A DNA stretch of 64,000 nt, taken from NCBI GenBank assembly GCA_021740585.1, contig JAIOZM010000011.1, positions 1 to 64,000 of the forward strand. Direction: 5' to 3'. The notes below the pieces were generated by a model that did no database searches, was not told the origin of the DNA, and worked only from the letters and a program-made list of their open reading frames with translations. The first letter of the stretch is position 1. Each line of letters begins with the position of its first letter. The position numbers and the translations under genes were made by a program. This stretch comes from Bacteroidales bacterium. Its GTDB lineage: Bacteria; Bacteroidota; Bacteroidia; Bacteroidales; GCA-2748055. Positions 39,932 to 51,134 of this stretch are shown here, one piece after another.

Positions 39932-39980
39932 CACTAACACCGGATCATAAAACCTCGCCCCTTAATCATATCAATCAAAT
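39932..39980 (-). pseudogene. RHS-repeat protein fragment 3, with stop codons
   Basis: Minus-strand translation FD*YD*GARFYDPVLV, a degenerate RHS WYDYGARFYDPxxG signature. Confidence 0.7.
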
Positions 39981-40006
39981 TCCTGAAACATAATATTTGA
40001 AATATT

Positions 40007-41551
40007 TTAATCAGTCACAGAAAGATCAGCCCAAACTTCTTCATACTTCAATTCCATTTCCTTGAGTTTCTCAGGAAATTGTACTGAAAGATCATGGGTC
40101 TCCGATGGATCTTCTTTAATATTATACAATTGCCATTCTTCTTTATTCACCCTTACTATCTTCCAATCGCCCATTCTAAACATCCGGTGGCGATCAAGTC
40201 CTGAGATAAAGTATTCGGGTTCTTCTCTGGCTTGGTCCTTAAAAACAGGCAAAAGTGAGGTGCCATGCAGTGGAATAGTTGCATATCCATGAATACTGTC
40301 GGGATAATCTATTTTCAAAATATCGAGCAAAGTGGGTTCAATATCAACAATATGTCCGGTTTGAGAAGTGATAGTATTTGGTTTTATTACACCCGGCCAA
40401 TGCGCAATAAATGGAGTATGGCTTCCTCCCTCGTGTCCGTATTGCTTGTAAAAACGGAAGGGTGTATTGCCTAAATTCGCCCAGTTGGCACGTAACGACC
40501 AATAGGAATTGGCTGGCCCCGGCTGAACATCTGTTATTTTATTTGCGTAGTAGGGGCAAGATCCATTATCGACCAAAAACATAATTAAAGTATTTTCAAG
40601 CTTATTGTTTTCCTTTAATTTATTTATAACCCTTCCTATGTTCTGATCCATTCGGTCGATCATTGCAGCAAAAACCGCCATTTCAAGATCGAGGGAGTCT
40701 TTTTGTTCTTCACTCAGGGTTTCCCAGGGGTAATAATCGGAGTAAGCCGGTACATCTGGACCCCTGAACCTGTTAATATTTCCTTCAGGTGGACTAAGAA
40801 TCGTTTTTTCATCAATAATTCCTATTTCTTTCATTTTTTCAAATCGTTCAATTCTTAATTCATCCCATCCTTTTTTATATTTCCCACGGTATTTGGCAAT
40901 ATCTTCGGGCCTCGCTTGCAAAGGGTAATGAGCAGCATGGTATGGGAGGTACAAAAAGAAGGGTTGCTCCCCGGTAAATGCTTCATCCAACCACTTCATG
41001 GCATAATCGGTTATAAAATCTGTTTTGTACATGGGAGACTTTTCATATTCAATCTGAGCAGCATTAAGTTCTTTACCTTCAAGAAAAAAAGGTCTCTCAA
41101 ATTCACCTCCGGGGGGAAGGAAGTATTCTGTTGTAGCCCAGAAATACAGGGAATGATCAAATACATTTTCTGCTTTGCAATATTCGGGAACCCATTCGTC
41201 GAAGTGTTCTTTTCCACTCATTATATTGAAATAGCCTGCCTGCCTTGTAAGATCTGCAATATGAACAGCCCCGTTTCCTCCGGTATATAGTCCTGTTAGA
41301 AGGGATGAGCGGGTTGGATTGCATTTGGCCATATTATAAAATGATTGGAATCGTAATCCATTCTGGGCAAGTCCATCTAAATTAGGGGTCATAATTTCAC
41401 TTCCATAGCATCCGATATCGGAAAATCCTATATCATCAGCCATAATCAGAATTATATTGGGTCTGGAAGCGTTCTGACTTTTATCTGAACAGGATTGCAT
41501 TGCCGGGGTAATTCCAAGACACAATAGCGGTAGGATGGGTTTTAAGTTCAT
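40007..41551 (-). CDS. Sulfatase (arylsulfatase family), Cys-type
   Basis: IILIMADDIGFSDIGCYGSEI, CNPTRSSLLTG active-site motif, lipoprotein-like N terminus. Confidence 0.93.
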   Translation of the reverse strand: MNLKPILPLLCLGITPAMQSCSDKSQNASRPNIILIMADDIGFSDIGCYGSEIMTPNLDGLAQNGLRFQSFYNMAKCNPTRSSLLTGLYTGGNGAVHIADLTRQAGYFNIMSGKEHFDEWVPEYCKAENVFDHSLYFWATTEYFLPPGGEFERPFFLEGKELNAAQIEYEKSPMYKTDFITDYAMKWLDEAFTGEQPFFLYLPYHAAHYPLQARPEDIAKYRGKYKKGWDELRIERFEKMKEIGIIDEKTILSPPEGNINRFRGPDVPAYSDYYPWETLSEEQKDSLDLEMAVFAAMIDRMDQNIGRVINKLKENNKLENTLIMFLVDNGSCPYYANKITDVQPGPANSYWSLRANWANLGNTPFRFYKQYGHEGGSHTPFIAHWPGVIKPNTITSQTGHIVDIEPTLLDILKIDYPDSIHGYATIPLHGTSLLPVFKDQAREEPEYFISGLDRHRMFRMGDWKIVRVNKEEWQLYNIKEDPSETHDLSVQFPEKLKEMELKYEEVWADLSVTD

Positions 41552-41736
41552 ATTGGTATAATTTGCATTAAAGTTAACTTTTTTGTTTTGACCCGGAAAA
41601 AAAGTCCGGATTATTAGAGTAAATTGACCACTAATTTATTCGGGAGGTCGCTAAATAAATACGATTGGTGATATTTGAATTTTGCATATTCAAAATAAAG
41701 TGTTAAAATTGTTATAACTACACTAAAACTAAAATA

Positions 41737-43632
41737 ATGGATAAGGCGTATCTCTACATCAAAAAGTTAATTGCATTAGTGCTTTCTTTTTTTGTTATGA
41801 TTGCGGTTTCCCGCTGGATGATTTCTTTACACATCACCAATTTCGAATATGCAGATGGTATTTATTCTGGAATAAATATCTTTTCAGTGACACCTCTCGC
41901 CCTTTTAATAGGGTTTCTGGTATTGTCGTTTCTTCATTTCAAAATTACAGGTCTTAAGCCCCACTATTTGTATGGCTTAAAAAAGGCCGACGATCACCTG
42001 AATAAAAAGGGAGGCTTCTGGCTACTTTTCAAATGGATATTCAGCCTTTTTGGTCTTGTTTATGATATTCTTGCCTGGTCGGTTAATGGAGTTTATGCTT
42101 TCTTTCTTATAGTAATCGATTTTTTATTGTTGATTAAAACCATTGTTTACTGGATAATACATGCCATTATTTGGTTTTTCCGTCTGTTTGTTCCGCCAAT
42201 AGTTTTTATTTACAAAATGGTTATTTATTATCTTATCCGGTGGCCATGGTGGATATATAAACTCACATTCAGGAATATGTCTCATGCCATTAATAAGAAT
42301 TACTATTATATCTCCTTGTGGGGTGGAGTGCTTACCATCTTTCTAATTGCATTGTTTTATGGTTTGGGGAGTTTGGTTGGGATTGAAGGAGTGGTTTTTA
42401 TTGGATTGATATTTTCTGTGTTACCCCTTGTTTGGAGCTATGCTGAGATATCTGCAATACGGAATGAAAACAGGGCCGAGGATGGTCTTGATAATGTGAG
42501 GATGAAATTCAACAGCGGATTTGAAGCGGTAAGGGCAGTTTTATTTTATGTGGTACTATTTCTGATCGGTATAATTGCCGAGATTCTTCTCAACGTATTG
42601 GGGTGGATTCCAAACATTGGATTCAGTTTGTTGGGCTTAGCATTGAATGTAAATACCTTTATCTCCCTTGTCCTCCTTTTTGTATTTGTTATTCTGGTCT
42701 TTACCAAGGTGCTTATGCCTGCACATATAGTTCATAATCCCGATTATGAAAGCAATTTGGAAAATACAGGAAAATTCCTTGAAGTAATTGGGAAAAAGTT
42801 CCTAAGATATCTGGTTGCTCATATTCCCGGAACAGTCTTTGCTGTATTATTAAGTATCATTCCCGCCGTAGTAGTTTTTTTGGGAGTAAGCCTCACTCTC
42901 GAATTAAAGAATGGTATTATGGAATCGCGTATTCAGACCCTGGAAGCCAGAACCTATACTATTGAATTAAAGGACAAATATATTCTGGAGGAAAGAATTG
43001 ACAGATTTAATTATTATAAAAACTTTCCTCTGAATGTTATGGGTGATTTCATTAATTTGCCTGAATACTCCGACAGGAAAAAAGCCGTAGGCTTGAATAT
43101 AGTTGGACTAAAAAATGAGGTGGGAAGAGTAAGTCAGCTATTTACCCATGATATCGACTCCCTGAGATTTGTGGTGAATCATCTGAGTAGTGCAACAAAT
43201 GAAGAAAGCTTCAGATTACTAAGCTCAGCAAAAATTAAGCTCGAAAATAAGGAAGCTGAATATAAGAAATGGCAGTCTGATAAACTGGATGAGGAATTAA
43301 AAATGACTGCCGAGCTTATGTATGTTAAAGGAATGCTGTATCAGCTGCCTGTTGCTTTTCTTCTGGTGGTTATTTGGATGTCAATTTTTGGGGGACTTGT
43401 TCTCGCTGTATTTATCTCCTATTTTGGAAATATTTATCACGAATTATATGCCTTTAAGGAGAATGATGAGCCAACCTATTTTAAGCGGGTTGCTTTAGAA
43501 TTAAATTCAAAAGACAGGAATCAACCTTTACTGGGATTTACCCTTATAATTATTCTGATTATTCTTTTTGCAGCTGTGCCAATAATTATTCAGGGTGGAT
43601 TACTAAACGAATTTCTTAATTTATTGAACTAA
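41737..43632 (+). CDS. Large polytopic membrane protein of unknown function
   Basis: 631-aa ORF with many TM segments and a soluble charged region between the last TMs. Confidence 0.7.
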   Translation: MDKAYLYIKKLIALVLSFFVMIAVSRWMISLHITNFEYADGIYSGINIFSVTPLALLIGFLVLSFLHFKITGLKPHYLYGLKKADDHLNKKGGFWLLFKWIFSLFGLVYDILAWSVNGVYAFFLIVIDFLLLIKTIVYWIIHAIIWFFRLFVPPIVFIYKMVIYYLIRWPWWIYKLTFRNMSHAINKNYYYISLWGGVLTIFLIALFYGLGSLVGIEGVVFIGLIFSVLPLVWSYAEISAIRNENRAEDGLDNVRMKFNSGFEAVRAVLFYVVLFLIGIIAEILLNVLGWIPNIGFSLLGLALNVNTFISLVLLFVFVILVFTKVLMPAHIVHNPDYESNLENTGKFLEVIGKKFLRYLVAHIPGTVFAVLLSIIPAVVVFLGVSLTLELKNGIMESRIQTLEARTYTIELKDKYILEERIDRFNYYKNFPLNVMGDFINLPEYSDRKKAVGLNIVGLKNEVGRVSQLFTHDIDSLRFVVNHLSSATNEESFRLLSSAKIKLENKEAEYKKWQSDKLDEELKMTAELMYVKGMLYQLPVAFLLVVIWMSIFGGLVLAVFISYFGNIYHELYAFKENDEPTYFKRVALELNSKDRNQPLLGFTLIIILIILFAAVPIIIQGGLLNEFLNLLN

Positions 43633-43670
43633 AAAAAAGCCTGTAAATTTTAATTTACAGGCTTTTTTAT
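43632..43670. terminator. Bidirectional terminator between convergent genes
   Basis: AAAAAGCCTGTAAATT-TT-AATTTACAGGCTTTTT. Confidence 0.85.
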
Positions 43671-43685
43671 TAACTGAATTTTGTT

Positions 43686-43901
43686 TTAATTGTCGAGCTG
43701 ATCCATTAGTTTGTTCAAATCACGAATAAATCCATCTATTTCTGATTTCTCAAAACCTTTTTCTTTGGCTGCTTCTTTAAGAGTGCCCCAAATAGGTTCA
43801 CCACAGGCAATACATTTGATACCTTTTTCAGATAAATACATAACTGAAGCTGGTAATTTGCTTACCAAATCCTCGATTGTTGTTTCTTCCTTTATTATCA
43901 T
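43686..43901 (-). CDS. DUF1858-domain protein
   Basis: TIEDLVSKLPASVMYLSEKGIKCIACGEPIWGTLKEAA. Confidence 0.8.
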   Translation of the reverse strand: MIIKEETTIEDLVSKLPASVMYLSEKGIKCIACGEPIWGTLKEAAKEKGFEKSEIDGFIRDLNKLMDQLDN

Positions 43902-44015
43902 CCTTCAATTTTTTAAAACCGCACAAAATTAACATATTTTTTATTATCTGTGGTCATTTTTGACGTTGTTTTGTTTTAGATTGTTAATTTTATTCAGTTT
44001 TTGATACTAAATTTT

Positions 44016-44570
44016 ATGGAAAGAGAAGAAGCATTTAAGTTACTAAAGGAGTATGTAAAATCGGAAAAGATGATTATTCATTCCCTTAGTTCGGAGGCTG
44101 TACTTAGAAGCATTGCAAGGAAAACAGGCAAGGATGAGGACAAGTATGGACTCGCAGGACTGTTGCATGATATCGATGTTGAAATTACCAATGCCGATCC
44201 GTATACCCATGGTATAAAATGCATTGAAATACTTGAGGAAAAGGGTGTGGATCCAGATATTATCGATGCCATCGCTATGCATAACGAGGTGGCAAGTGGC
44301 AAAGAAAGAGTTACTGAATTTCAGCATGCACTTGCAGCAGGAGAAACGATAACCGGATTAATCTATGCCACAGCTCTCATTTACCCTGATAAAAAAATGG
44401 CAATTGTGCAATATAAGTCAGTCACTAAAAGAATGAAGCAAAAAGCTTTTGCCGCCTCGGTAAGCCGGGAAAATATTATGGAGTGCGAGAAAATTGGAAT
44501 TAGTCTGGATGATTTTGTGCGTTTGTCCGTTGATGCCATGAGAGAAATAAGCGACGACATTGGCTTGTAA
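44016..44570 (+). CDS. HD (HDIG) domain phosphohydrolase
   Basis: AGLLHDIDVEI and AIAMHNE motifs; start chosen at MEREEAFKLL. Confidence 0.85.
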   Translation: MEREEAFKLLKEYVKSEKMIIHSLSSEAVLRSIARKTGKDEDKYGLAGLLHDIDVEITNADPYTHGIKCIEILEEKGVDPDIIDAIAMHNEVASGKERVTEFQHALAAGETITGLIYATALIYPDKKMAIVQYKSVTKRMKQKAFAASVSRENIMECEKIGISLDDFVRLSVDAMREISDDIGL

Positions 44571-44601
44571 TTAATGTAATTTTACACCTGCAATAAAATA
44601 T

Positions 44602-45021
44602 TTATTTGAAGCCTTTAACAAGGGAATGAAACCTGTCATTTAATTCCTTTTCGGTCATTTTTATTGAAAGTAATTCAAGAGCTTTTTTAGTTGTAGTGCA
44701 GTATTGATGTGTCCTTTTATCAGGGAGCGCATTTAAGTATAACTCTGAAAAAACAACCTGATTGGGTTTATCAGTGATGTAAACTACATTAAAATGTTGC
44801 GTTATTTTCATTTGCCTGATAATCATAAGCGCTTTTATATCATCATCAGAGACTTTGTGTGCAATATCTGTAATATCCTGAATCACATTCTGAACATCAA
44901 GAGAAAGTATTTTTTTTGAAAATCCCTCAATGCATGTTATATAATCATTCAAATCCCACGGTCCAACCCACTTTACAATCATCAGTTTGAAATCAGGTAT
45001 ATAATCTTGAAGGGATTCCAT
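44602..45021 (-). CDS. Hypothetical protein
   Basis: 139-aa ORF, alpha/beta composition, no recognised motif. Confidence 0.5.
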   Translation of the reverse strand: MESLQDYIPDFKLMIVKWVGPWDLNDYITCIEGFSKKILSLDVQNVIQDITDIAHKVSDDDIKALMIIRQMKITQHFNVVYITDKPNQVVFSELYLNALPDKRTHQYCTTTKKALELLSIKMTEKELNDRFHSLVKGFK

Positions 45022-45252
45022 AATTTGTTTTTTATGCAGATTATTCCGGCACCGACAGTAAAAAATTATTTTGAAGTCAAATTAAATACTACCTTATTCC
45101 GATTGTAGTGAAGCAATCTTTTTAAGTTAAATAAATTTTAGCGGACATCATTGATTATTAATTTAATACAAACACGGTATAATGCAATTTAGTTCAAAAT
45201 TCCCTGGTATCATCTAAAATACCTATATTTATTTTTTTTTAAAATTAGTAAC

Positions 45253-46746
45253 ATGAGTAAATATATATTAGCAATCGATGCCGGTACAACAAGTAACAGA
45301 GCTGTATTAGTAGACCATTCCGGTAAAATAGTCGGGACTTCCCAACGGGAATTTGAGCAGATTTTTCCCGAGCCGGGATGGGTTGAACACGATCCGGAAG
45401 AAATTTGGGCAACCCAGAAATTTGTGATCCGCGATCTTATGAAGAAGAAGAATGTTACGGCTTCTGAGATTGCCGCCATTGGGATCACAAATCAAAGAGA
45501 AACAACCCTCGTTTGGAACAGGAAAACAGGAAAGCCAATCTATAATGCAATTGTATGGCAGGACAGGAGAACAGCATCGTTTTGCGATCGACTTAAGAAA
45601 GAAGGTAAAGAAAGCATTATTAAAGAGAAAACAGGTCTTTTAGCTGACGCATATTTTTCAGGTACAAAAATTAGGTGGATTCTGGAGAACGTAGCCGGAG
45701 CAATGGAAGAAGCTCAGAAAGGGAATCTGGCCTTTGGTACCGTCGATACATGGTTGGTTTGGCGACTCACCCATGGGAAACGTCATATAACTGAAGTTAG
45801 TAATGCCAGCCGAACCCTCTTATTCAATATTCATACTCTGGAATGGGATTCTGAACTACTGGAAATGTTCGGTATTCCTGTTTCCATGCTTCCTGAAGTA
45901 AAATCGAGCAGCGAACTCATGGGAACTACCGTATCGGAACATTTTGGTGGGGAAATAGCTATTTCGGGTATTGCAGGTGATCAGCAAGCGGCTCTTTTCG
46001 GACAAATGTGTGTGGAAGAGGGTATGGCCAAAAATACCTATGGTACGGGTTGTTTTATGGTTATGAATACAGGAAAAAAAGCTATTTCATCAAAACATAA
46101 TTTGCTAACTACCATTGCCTGGAAAATTAACGATGAAGTTAACTATGCTCTGGAAGGCAGTATTTTCGTTGGAGGGGCCGTTGTCCAATGGCTCCGTGAT
46201 AAACTGCATATTATCAATTCATCGGAAGAAATAGAAAGCCTTGCCGCCGGTGTCAAAGATAATGGGGGTGTTTATTTCGTGCCTGCGTTTGTAGGACTGG
46301 GTGCACCGCATTGGGATCAATATGCCACGGGAACCATTATCGGGCTTTCCCGTGGATCTACAGATGCTCATATTGCCCGGGCCGCACTGGAATCGATCGC
46401 ATTGCAGTCTATGGATGTTATTCATGCAATGGCGGAGGATTCAGGAATCAGCCTCGCTGAACTTAGAGTTGATGGGGGAGCTGTAGCCAATAATCTGCTG
46501 CTCCAGATTCAATCTAACATGATACAAAAAAAAGTGGTGCGCCCCGAAATAATTGAAACTACTGCTCTGGGTGCCGCTTATCTTGCCGGATTGGCAGTTG
46601 GATTCTGGGATAGCATTGAACAGCTTAAACAACAATGGGCAGTTGAAAAAACTTTCGAACCTGAAAAAGATGCCGGCCAGTATAAATCAATAATTGAAAA
46701 TTGGAATAAGGCTCTGTCCAGAAGTAAAAACTGGTACACTAACTAA
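45253..46746 (+). CDS. glpK: Glycerol kinase
   Basis: [52 protein letters not shown]. Confidence 0.96.
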   Translation: MSKYILAIDAGTTSNRAVLVDHSGKIVGTSQREFEQIFPEPGWVEHDPEEIWATQKFVIRDLMKKKNVTASEIAAIGITNQRETTLVWNRKTGKPIYNAIVWQDRRTASFCDRLKKEGKESIIKEKTGLLADAYFSGTKIRWILENVAGAMEEAQKGNLAFGTVDTWLVWRLTHGKRHITEVSNASRTLLFNIHTLEWDSELLEMFGIPVSMLPEVKSSSELMGTTVSEHFGGEIAISGIAGDQQAALFGQMCVEEGMAKNTYGTGCFMVMNTGKKAISSKHNLLTTIAWKINDEVNYALEGSIFVGGAVVQWLRDKLHIINSSEEIESLAAGVKDNGGVYFVPAFVGLGAPHWDQYATGTIIGLSRGSTDAHIARAALESIALQSMDVIHAMAEDSGISLAELRVDGGAVANNLLLQIQSNMIQKKVVRPEIIETTALGAAYLAGLAVGFWDSIEQLKQQWAVEKTFEPEKDAGQYKSIIENWNKALSRSKNWYTN

Positions 46747-46993
46747 AGCACAATTCCTTAGACGGATAATATTGAAAATTTAAGCCTTAGCATGGGTATA
46801 AACCATACTGTTTTCCTTTGTTAAACAGGGTAACAATAATTTCTGTGATAGAAAAAACAAAGCTGTTCTGACCCCATTTCAGGGAGATTTTTTTTATGGA
46901 CTGTAACTTTTGAAGACCATACAGCCATATTGTACTTTCTTTTTGAAAATCCGGATCTTTAAGAAAACAATTTTAGTTGAATACTCCACTTTT

Positions 46994-48298
46994 TCATTTC
47001 CGTAAGGAATTAACCATCTGATAACCAATAAGACGGTCGTAATACCTCCGCTTATCTTTATAATAAACCAAAACGATGTAATCGTTTTCTGTTTCGTAAT
47101 GATTGCCTTCAGAAAAATTAAATTCACCCGGAGAATCCGGAGTTAAGGCAGAACAAATAAGGTAGTTATAATAACCTTGCTTCAGAACCAATTGCAATTT
47201 GTAAGATTGGGAAGATTCATCATAAATCATTTTGTTTTTTTCCGAGAACTCCCAGTTACACAGTCCTCCTAAAACATAAAAATCGCCCTCAAATAATGGC
47301 TCCTCTGAAGGAAACTCAAAATATACTGTTACATAATCGGCATCGGTATCATTATTTTGCTCTTCCTGAATTTCAATATAATACTTACCATTCAGATCCT
47401 CCTCGTAAAAATACTGTTTCCGCGATCTGTCCTCCTCCGGAAATAAGTGAACATGATGGGTATTATCTTCAAAATCGACCGATTTTATGTAGGGCGACTG
47501 GTATCTGAGGCTCTTAATATCAAACCAGCGAAATTCATTTCCACCTTTAAAAACATTCTGCATCTGGTAACTATAATCCAAAAGCTTATTCTGATCAAAA
47601 AGGGGTTTAAGATCCCTGATGGCATTGTCCCACCTGCCATTTTGAAGCACCACGAGTTTTATATCCTGATAGGGATCGTCGAGGGGGAAAGAAGAATAAT
47701 TTACTGAAACATTGATTTGTTGACTATTATCTCTGAAAACAGACAGAACAGGCTTAATTACATCGGCATTCACCATCACTTGTTTTTCGGTAATCATAAA
47801 GCGATGACTCAAAACAAGCTTGTCAGCATTGTAATCTTCAAAAATCTGTATGATATAATTCCCGGATACTTTAAAAAACAGATCTTCATTGGGAAGTTCT
47901 AATTCATAATGAATGTAACTTGTAAATGTGTTAAATGAAAAATTATAATCCTGAATATAATTTTGAAAACTTGATCCTTCAAGGTATTCGAATTCACTAA
48001 GCTCACTCTGTGTCCAGTCTGCATCGCAGTGAATAATTTTGTAATGATAGCTTTTTACCTCGTCATTCAGATCATCAAAAATCAATTTTAAATTTACATT
48101 CGAACCTAATTCTGTAATTGGGTAGCTCAATCTCCATCCTTCCCTGAACATCATTACCGATTTTATATTGTCCTGATGTATCTGTGTTGTTAACACATCT
48201 TTGTTTAAACTTTCCTGAGCATTTAAAACAAAGGCGTAAAACACTACTAATAAAGCGGTTATAAATGATTTGCGTATCTTCGGCATTGTTTTTATCAT
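46994..48298 (-). CDS. DUF5103-domain protein
   Basis: 434-aa secreted protein: IKSVMMFREGWRLSYPITELGS, FDDLNDEVKSYHYKIIHCDADW, LQRYQSP-type motifs. Confidence 0.8.
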   Translation of the reverse strand: MIKTMPKIRKSFITALLVVFYAFVLNAQESLNKDVLTTQIHQDNIKSVMMFREGWRLSYPITELGSNVNLKLIFDDLNDEVKSYHYKIIHCDADWTQSELSEFEYLEGSSFQNYIQDYNFSFNTFTSYIHYELELPNEDLFFKVSGNYIIQIFEDYNADKLVLSHRFMITEKQVMVNADVIKPVLSVFRDNSQQINVSVNYSSFPLDDPYQDIKLVVLQNGRWDNAIRDLKPLFDQNKLLDYSYQMQNVFKGGNEFRWFDIKSLRYQSPYIKSVDFEDNTHHVHLFPEEDRSRKQYFYEEDLNGKYYIEIQEEQNNDTDADYVTVYFEFPSEEPLFEGDFYVLGGLCNWEFSEKNKMIYDESSQSYKLQLVLKQGYYNYLICSALTPDSPGEFNFSEGNHYETENDYIVLVYYKDKRRYYDRLIGYQMVNSLRK

Positions 48299-48488
48299 GG
48301 ATATATCGATTAAAACGAAAAAGATTATTAAAAGTTATGTTCAATAACAGAAATTCCCAAACATCTGCTGTTTACAAGGATAAATGTAAACTTATTTAAA
48401 TAATTATATATTATTGCTTATTTAGACAGATTAAAAATGAAAAATAATTATTTTTGCGTAGTTTTTTTAATAACAATACATATTAATT

Positions 48489-49841
48489 ATGTCAGAAATT
48501 ATCAGGATCAAAAAAGGTCTGGATATAAAATTAAAGGGAAAAGCGGATAAAATCTATCAAAAGGCCGAACGTGCCTCAGAATATTCTGTAAAGCCTACTG
48601 ATTTTATAGGAGTAATGCCAAAGCTTGTTGTAAAAGTAGATGACAAAGTAAAAGTTGGGAGCACTCTGTTTTTCGATAAATATAATCCAAGGGTGAAGTT
48701 TACCTCACCGGTTTCGGGTAAAATCAGTTCTGTTAACAGGGGTGAAAGAAGGAGGATACTCGAAGTGGTTATAGCACCTGACGATACAGATAGCTTTGTT
48801 GATTTCAAAATCGGCGATTTAGGTAAATTATCCAGAGAACAAATAATTGAGTTACTCCTTGAAAGTGGCATGTGGCCTTCAATCATACAAAGGCCATTCG
48901 CAGTAATTGCGAATCCCGAATTAAGTCCGAAAGCAATTTTTATTTCAGGCTTCGATTCTTCGCCACTCGCTCCCGATTATGATTTTATGTTGAAGGATTC
49001 TCAAACTGAGTTTCAAAAAGGAATCGACGTACTTTCTAAACTTACCGATGGTAAAGTTCACCTGAGTGTGGATGCCTCTTATCCTGCCACTGAGACATAT
49101 AGCATGGCGAAAAATGTAAGTCTCCATAAATTTAAAGGACCTCATCCTGCAGGAAATCCCGGTATTCAGATACATCATATTGATCCCGTAAATAAAGGAG
49201 AAGTTGTCTGGCATGTAAACCCTGCTGAAGTTGTAAGAATGGGCAAATTGTTCATGGAGGGGAAAGTTGATAATACCATTAGCATTGCAGTAGCCGGATC
49301 AGAAGTTTTAAAGCCTGCTTATTTCAAAGCTATAAGAGGAGCAGCGGTCGAATCAATAATTAGTGGAAATATCACCGAGGGAAATAACAGGATAATAAGT
49401 GGGAATGTTCTCACTGGAACCCGACTTTCAAAAGCAGGTTTCTTAGGATATTACGACCATATGATAAGTGTTATTCCAGAGGGTGACCATTTCGATTTTA
49501 TTGGATGGGCGAGTCTGGGTATTGGAAAGTATAGCGTTTCCAGAACATTCTGGTCATGGCTTACTCCAAACAAGGAATTTAAAATTGATACCAATCTCAA
49601 AGGAGGGGTCAGGGCTTTCGTTATGTCGGGGGAATATGAAAAAGTTTTTCCAATGGATATACTTCCCGTACACTTGCTTAAAGCCATTATTGTAGAGGAT
49701 ATTGATAAGATGGAGAAACTTGGTATTTATGAACTTGCGGAAGAAGATATGGCTCTTTGTGAATTTGTGTGCACCTCCAAAATTGAAGTGCAGAAAATAC
49801 TCAGGGAAGGATTAAATCTGATGAAAAAAGAAACAGAATAG
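48489..49841 (+). CDS. nqrA: Na+-translocating NADH:quinone reductase subunit A
   Basis: IRIKKGLDIKLKGKA, FTSPVSGKISSVNRGERR; followed by nqrB-F. Confidence 0.96.
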   Translation: MSEIIRIKKGLDIKLKGKADKIYQKAERASEYSVKPTDFIGVMPKLVVKVDDKVKVGSTLFFDKYNPRVKFTSPVSGKISSVNRGERRRILEVVIAPDDTDSFVDFKIGDLGKLSREQIIELLLESGMWPSIIQRPFAVIANPELSPKAIFISGFDSSPLAPDYDFMLKDSQTEFQKGIDVLSKLTDGKVHLSVDASYPATETYSMAKNVSLHKFKGPHPAGNPGIQIHHIDPVNKGEVVWHVNPAEVVRMGKLFMEGKVDNTISIAVAGSEVLKPAYFKAIRGAAVESIISGNITEGNNRIISGNVLTGTRLSKAGFLGYYDHMISVIPEGDHFDFIGWASLGIGKYSVSRTFWSWLTPNKEFKIDTNLKGGVRAFVMSGEYEKVFPMDILPVHLLKAIIVEDIDKMEKLGIYELAEEDMALCEFVCTSKIEVQKILREGLNLMKKETE

Positions 49842-49945
49842 TTCAACCTTATTTTCAAAATGAAAAAGATAAAGAATCTACCTAATTATAAGAAATTCAC
49901 ATTTTAAAGAATGTTTCTTTTGGTACATTAAATCAATAACAGCAC

Positions 49946-51124
49946 ATGAAAATTTTAAGAAATTATATAGACAAGATTAAACCAAAGTTTGAAAAAGGCG
50001 GAAAATACCACATGTTTTTTTCCACTTTTGAAGCCTTTGAAACATTTCTTTTTGTTCCCGATACAGTGACCAAAACAGGCTCACATATCAGAGATAATAT
50101 GGACATGAAGAGAACCATGGCCATTGTTGTGGTTGCTACTATCCCGGCTCTGTTATTCGGAATGTGGAATACAGGCTATCAGCATTTTCTTTCCATTGGC
50201 GAAAGTCCTGAATTCTGGGCGACTTTCTTTTTTGGCTTTCTGAAAGTTCTTCCAATAATTGTCGTTGCATATGTAGTAGGTCTGGGTGTGGAATTTATTT
50301 TCGCCCAAATGAGAGGCCATGAGGTCAACGAGGGATTTCTGGTTTCCGGTATGTTAATCCCCCTTATTGTGCCTGCAGACGTACCACTTTGGATGGTGGC
50401 TGTGGCAACCATCTTTGCTGTAGTTATAGGTAAAGAGGTTTTTGGAGGAACCGGAATGAATATTTTGAATCCGGCACTTACCACAAGAGCCTTTCTGTTT
50501 TTTGCTTATCCAACCATGATGTCGGGCGATAAAGTTTGGATACCCGGACTACTAAAAGGAGAAGGAATTGTTGACGGCTTTTCAGGAGCTACGGTTTTAG
50601 GTCAGGCTGCTCAAAACGTAAGTGAATTTACAAACGGTGTCGGAGAAAAAATTGGGGGTTGGGAAATGTTTTTTGGAAATATCCCCGGATCTATTGGTGA
50701 AACTTCTACTCTGGCCATTTTGCTTGGGGCAGTAATTCTTATATATACCGGTGTTGCCAGCTGGAAAATTATGTTTTCCGTTTTTGCCGGTGGAGCAGTT
50801 ATGGGACTTATCTTAAATGCATTTGCAGTGAATGAATTTATGGCACTTCCTTACTGGCAGCATTTGTTATTGGGTGGCTTCGCTTTTGGAGCTGTCTTTA
50901 TGGCTACCGATCCGGTTTCGGGCACACAAACAGAAAAAGGAAAATGGATTTATGGTTTCCTCATCGGATTCCTTGCTATCCTTATCAGGGTGTTGAATCC
51001 CGCCTATCCCGAAGGAGTGATGCTTGCCATCCTGCTTATGAATGTCTTTGCACCTTTAATTGATCACTATGTAATTGAAGGGAATGTAAGGAGAAGAATG
51101 AAACGTATGAAACTAACAGCATAA
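49946..51124 (+). CDS. nqrB: Na+-NQR subunit B
   Basis: DGFSGATVL (FMN-Thr site), ATDPVSGTQTEKGKWIYGF. Confidence 0.96.
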   Translation: MKILRNYIDKIKPKFEKGGKYHMFFSTFEAFETFLFVPDTVTKTGSHIRDNMDMKRTMAIVVVATIPALLFGMWNTGYQHFLSIGESPEFWATFFFGFLKVLPIIVVAYVVGLGVEFIFAQMRGHEVNEGFLVSGMLIPLIVPADVPLWMVAVATIFAVVIGKEVFGGTGMNILNPALTTRAFLFFAYPTMMSGDKVWIPGLLKGEGIVDGFSGATVLGQAAQNVSEFTNGVGEKIGGWEMFFGNIPGSIGETSTLAILLGAVILIYTGVASWKIMFSVFAGGAVMGLILNAFAVNEFMALPYWQHLLLGGFAFGAVFMATDPVSGTQTEKGKWIYGFLIGFLAILIRVLNPAYPEGVMLAILLMNVFAPLIDHYVIEGNVRRRMKRMKLTA

Positions 51125-51134
51125 TATTTACAAA

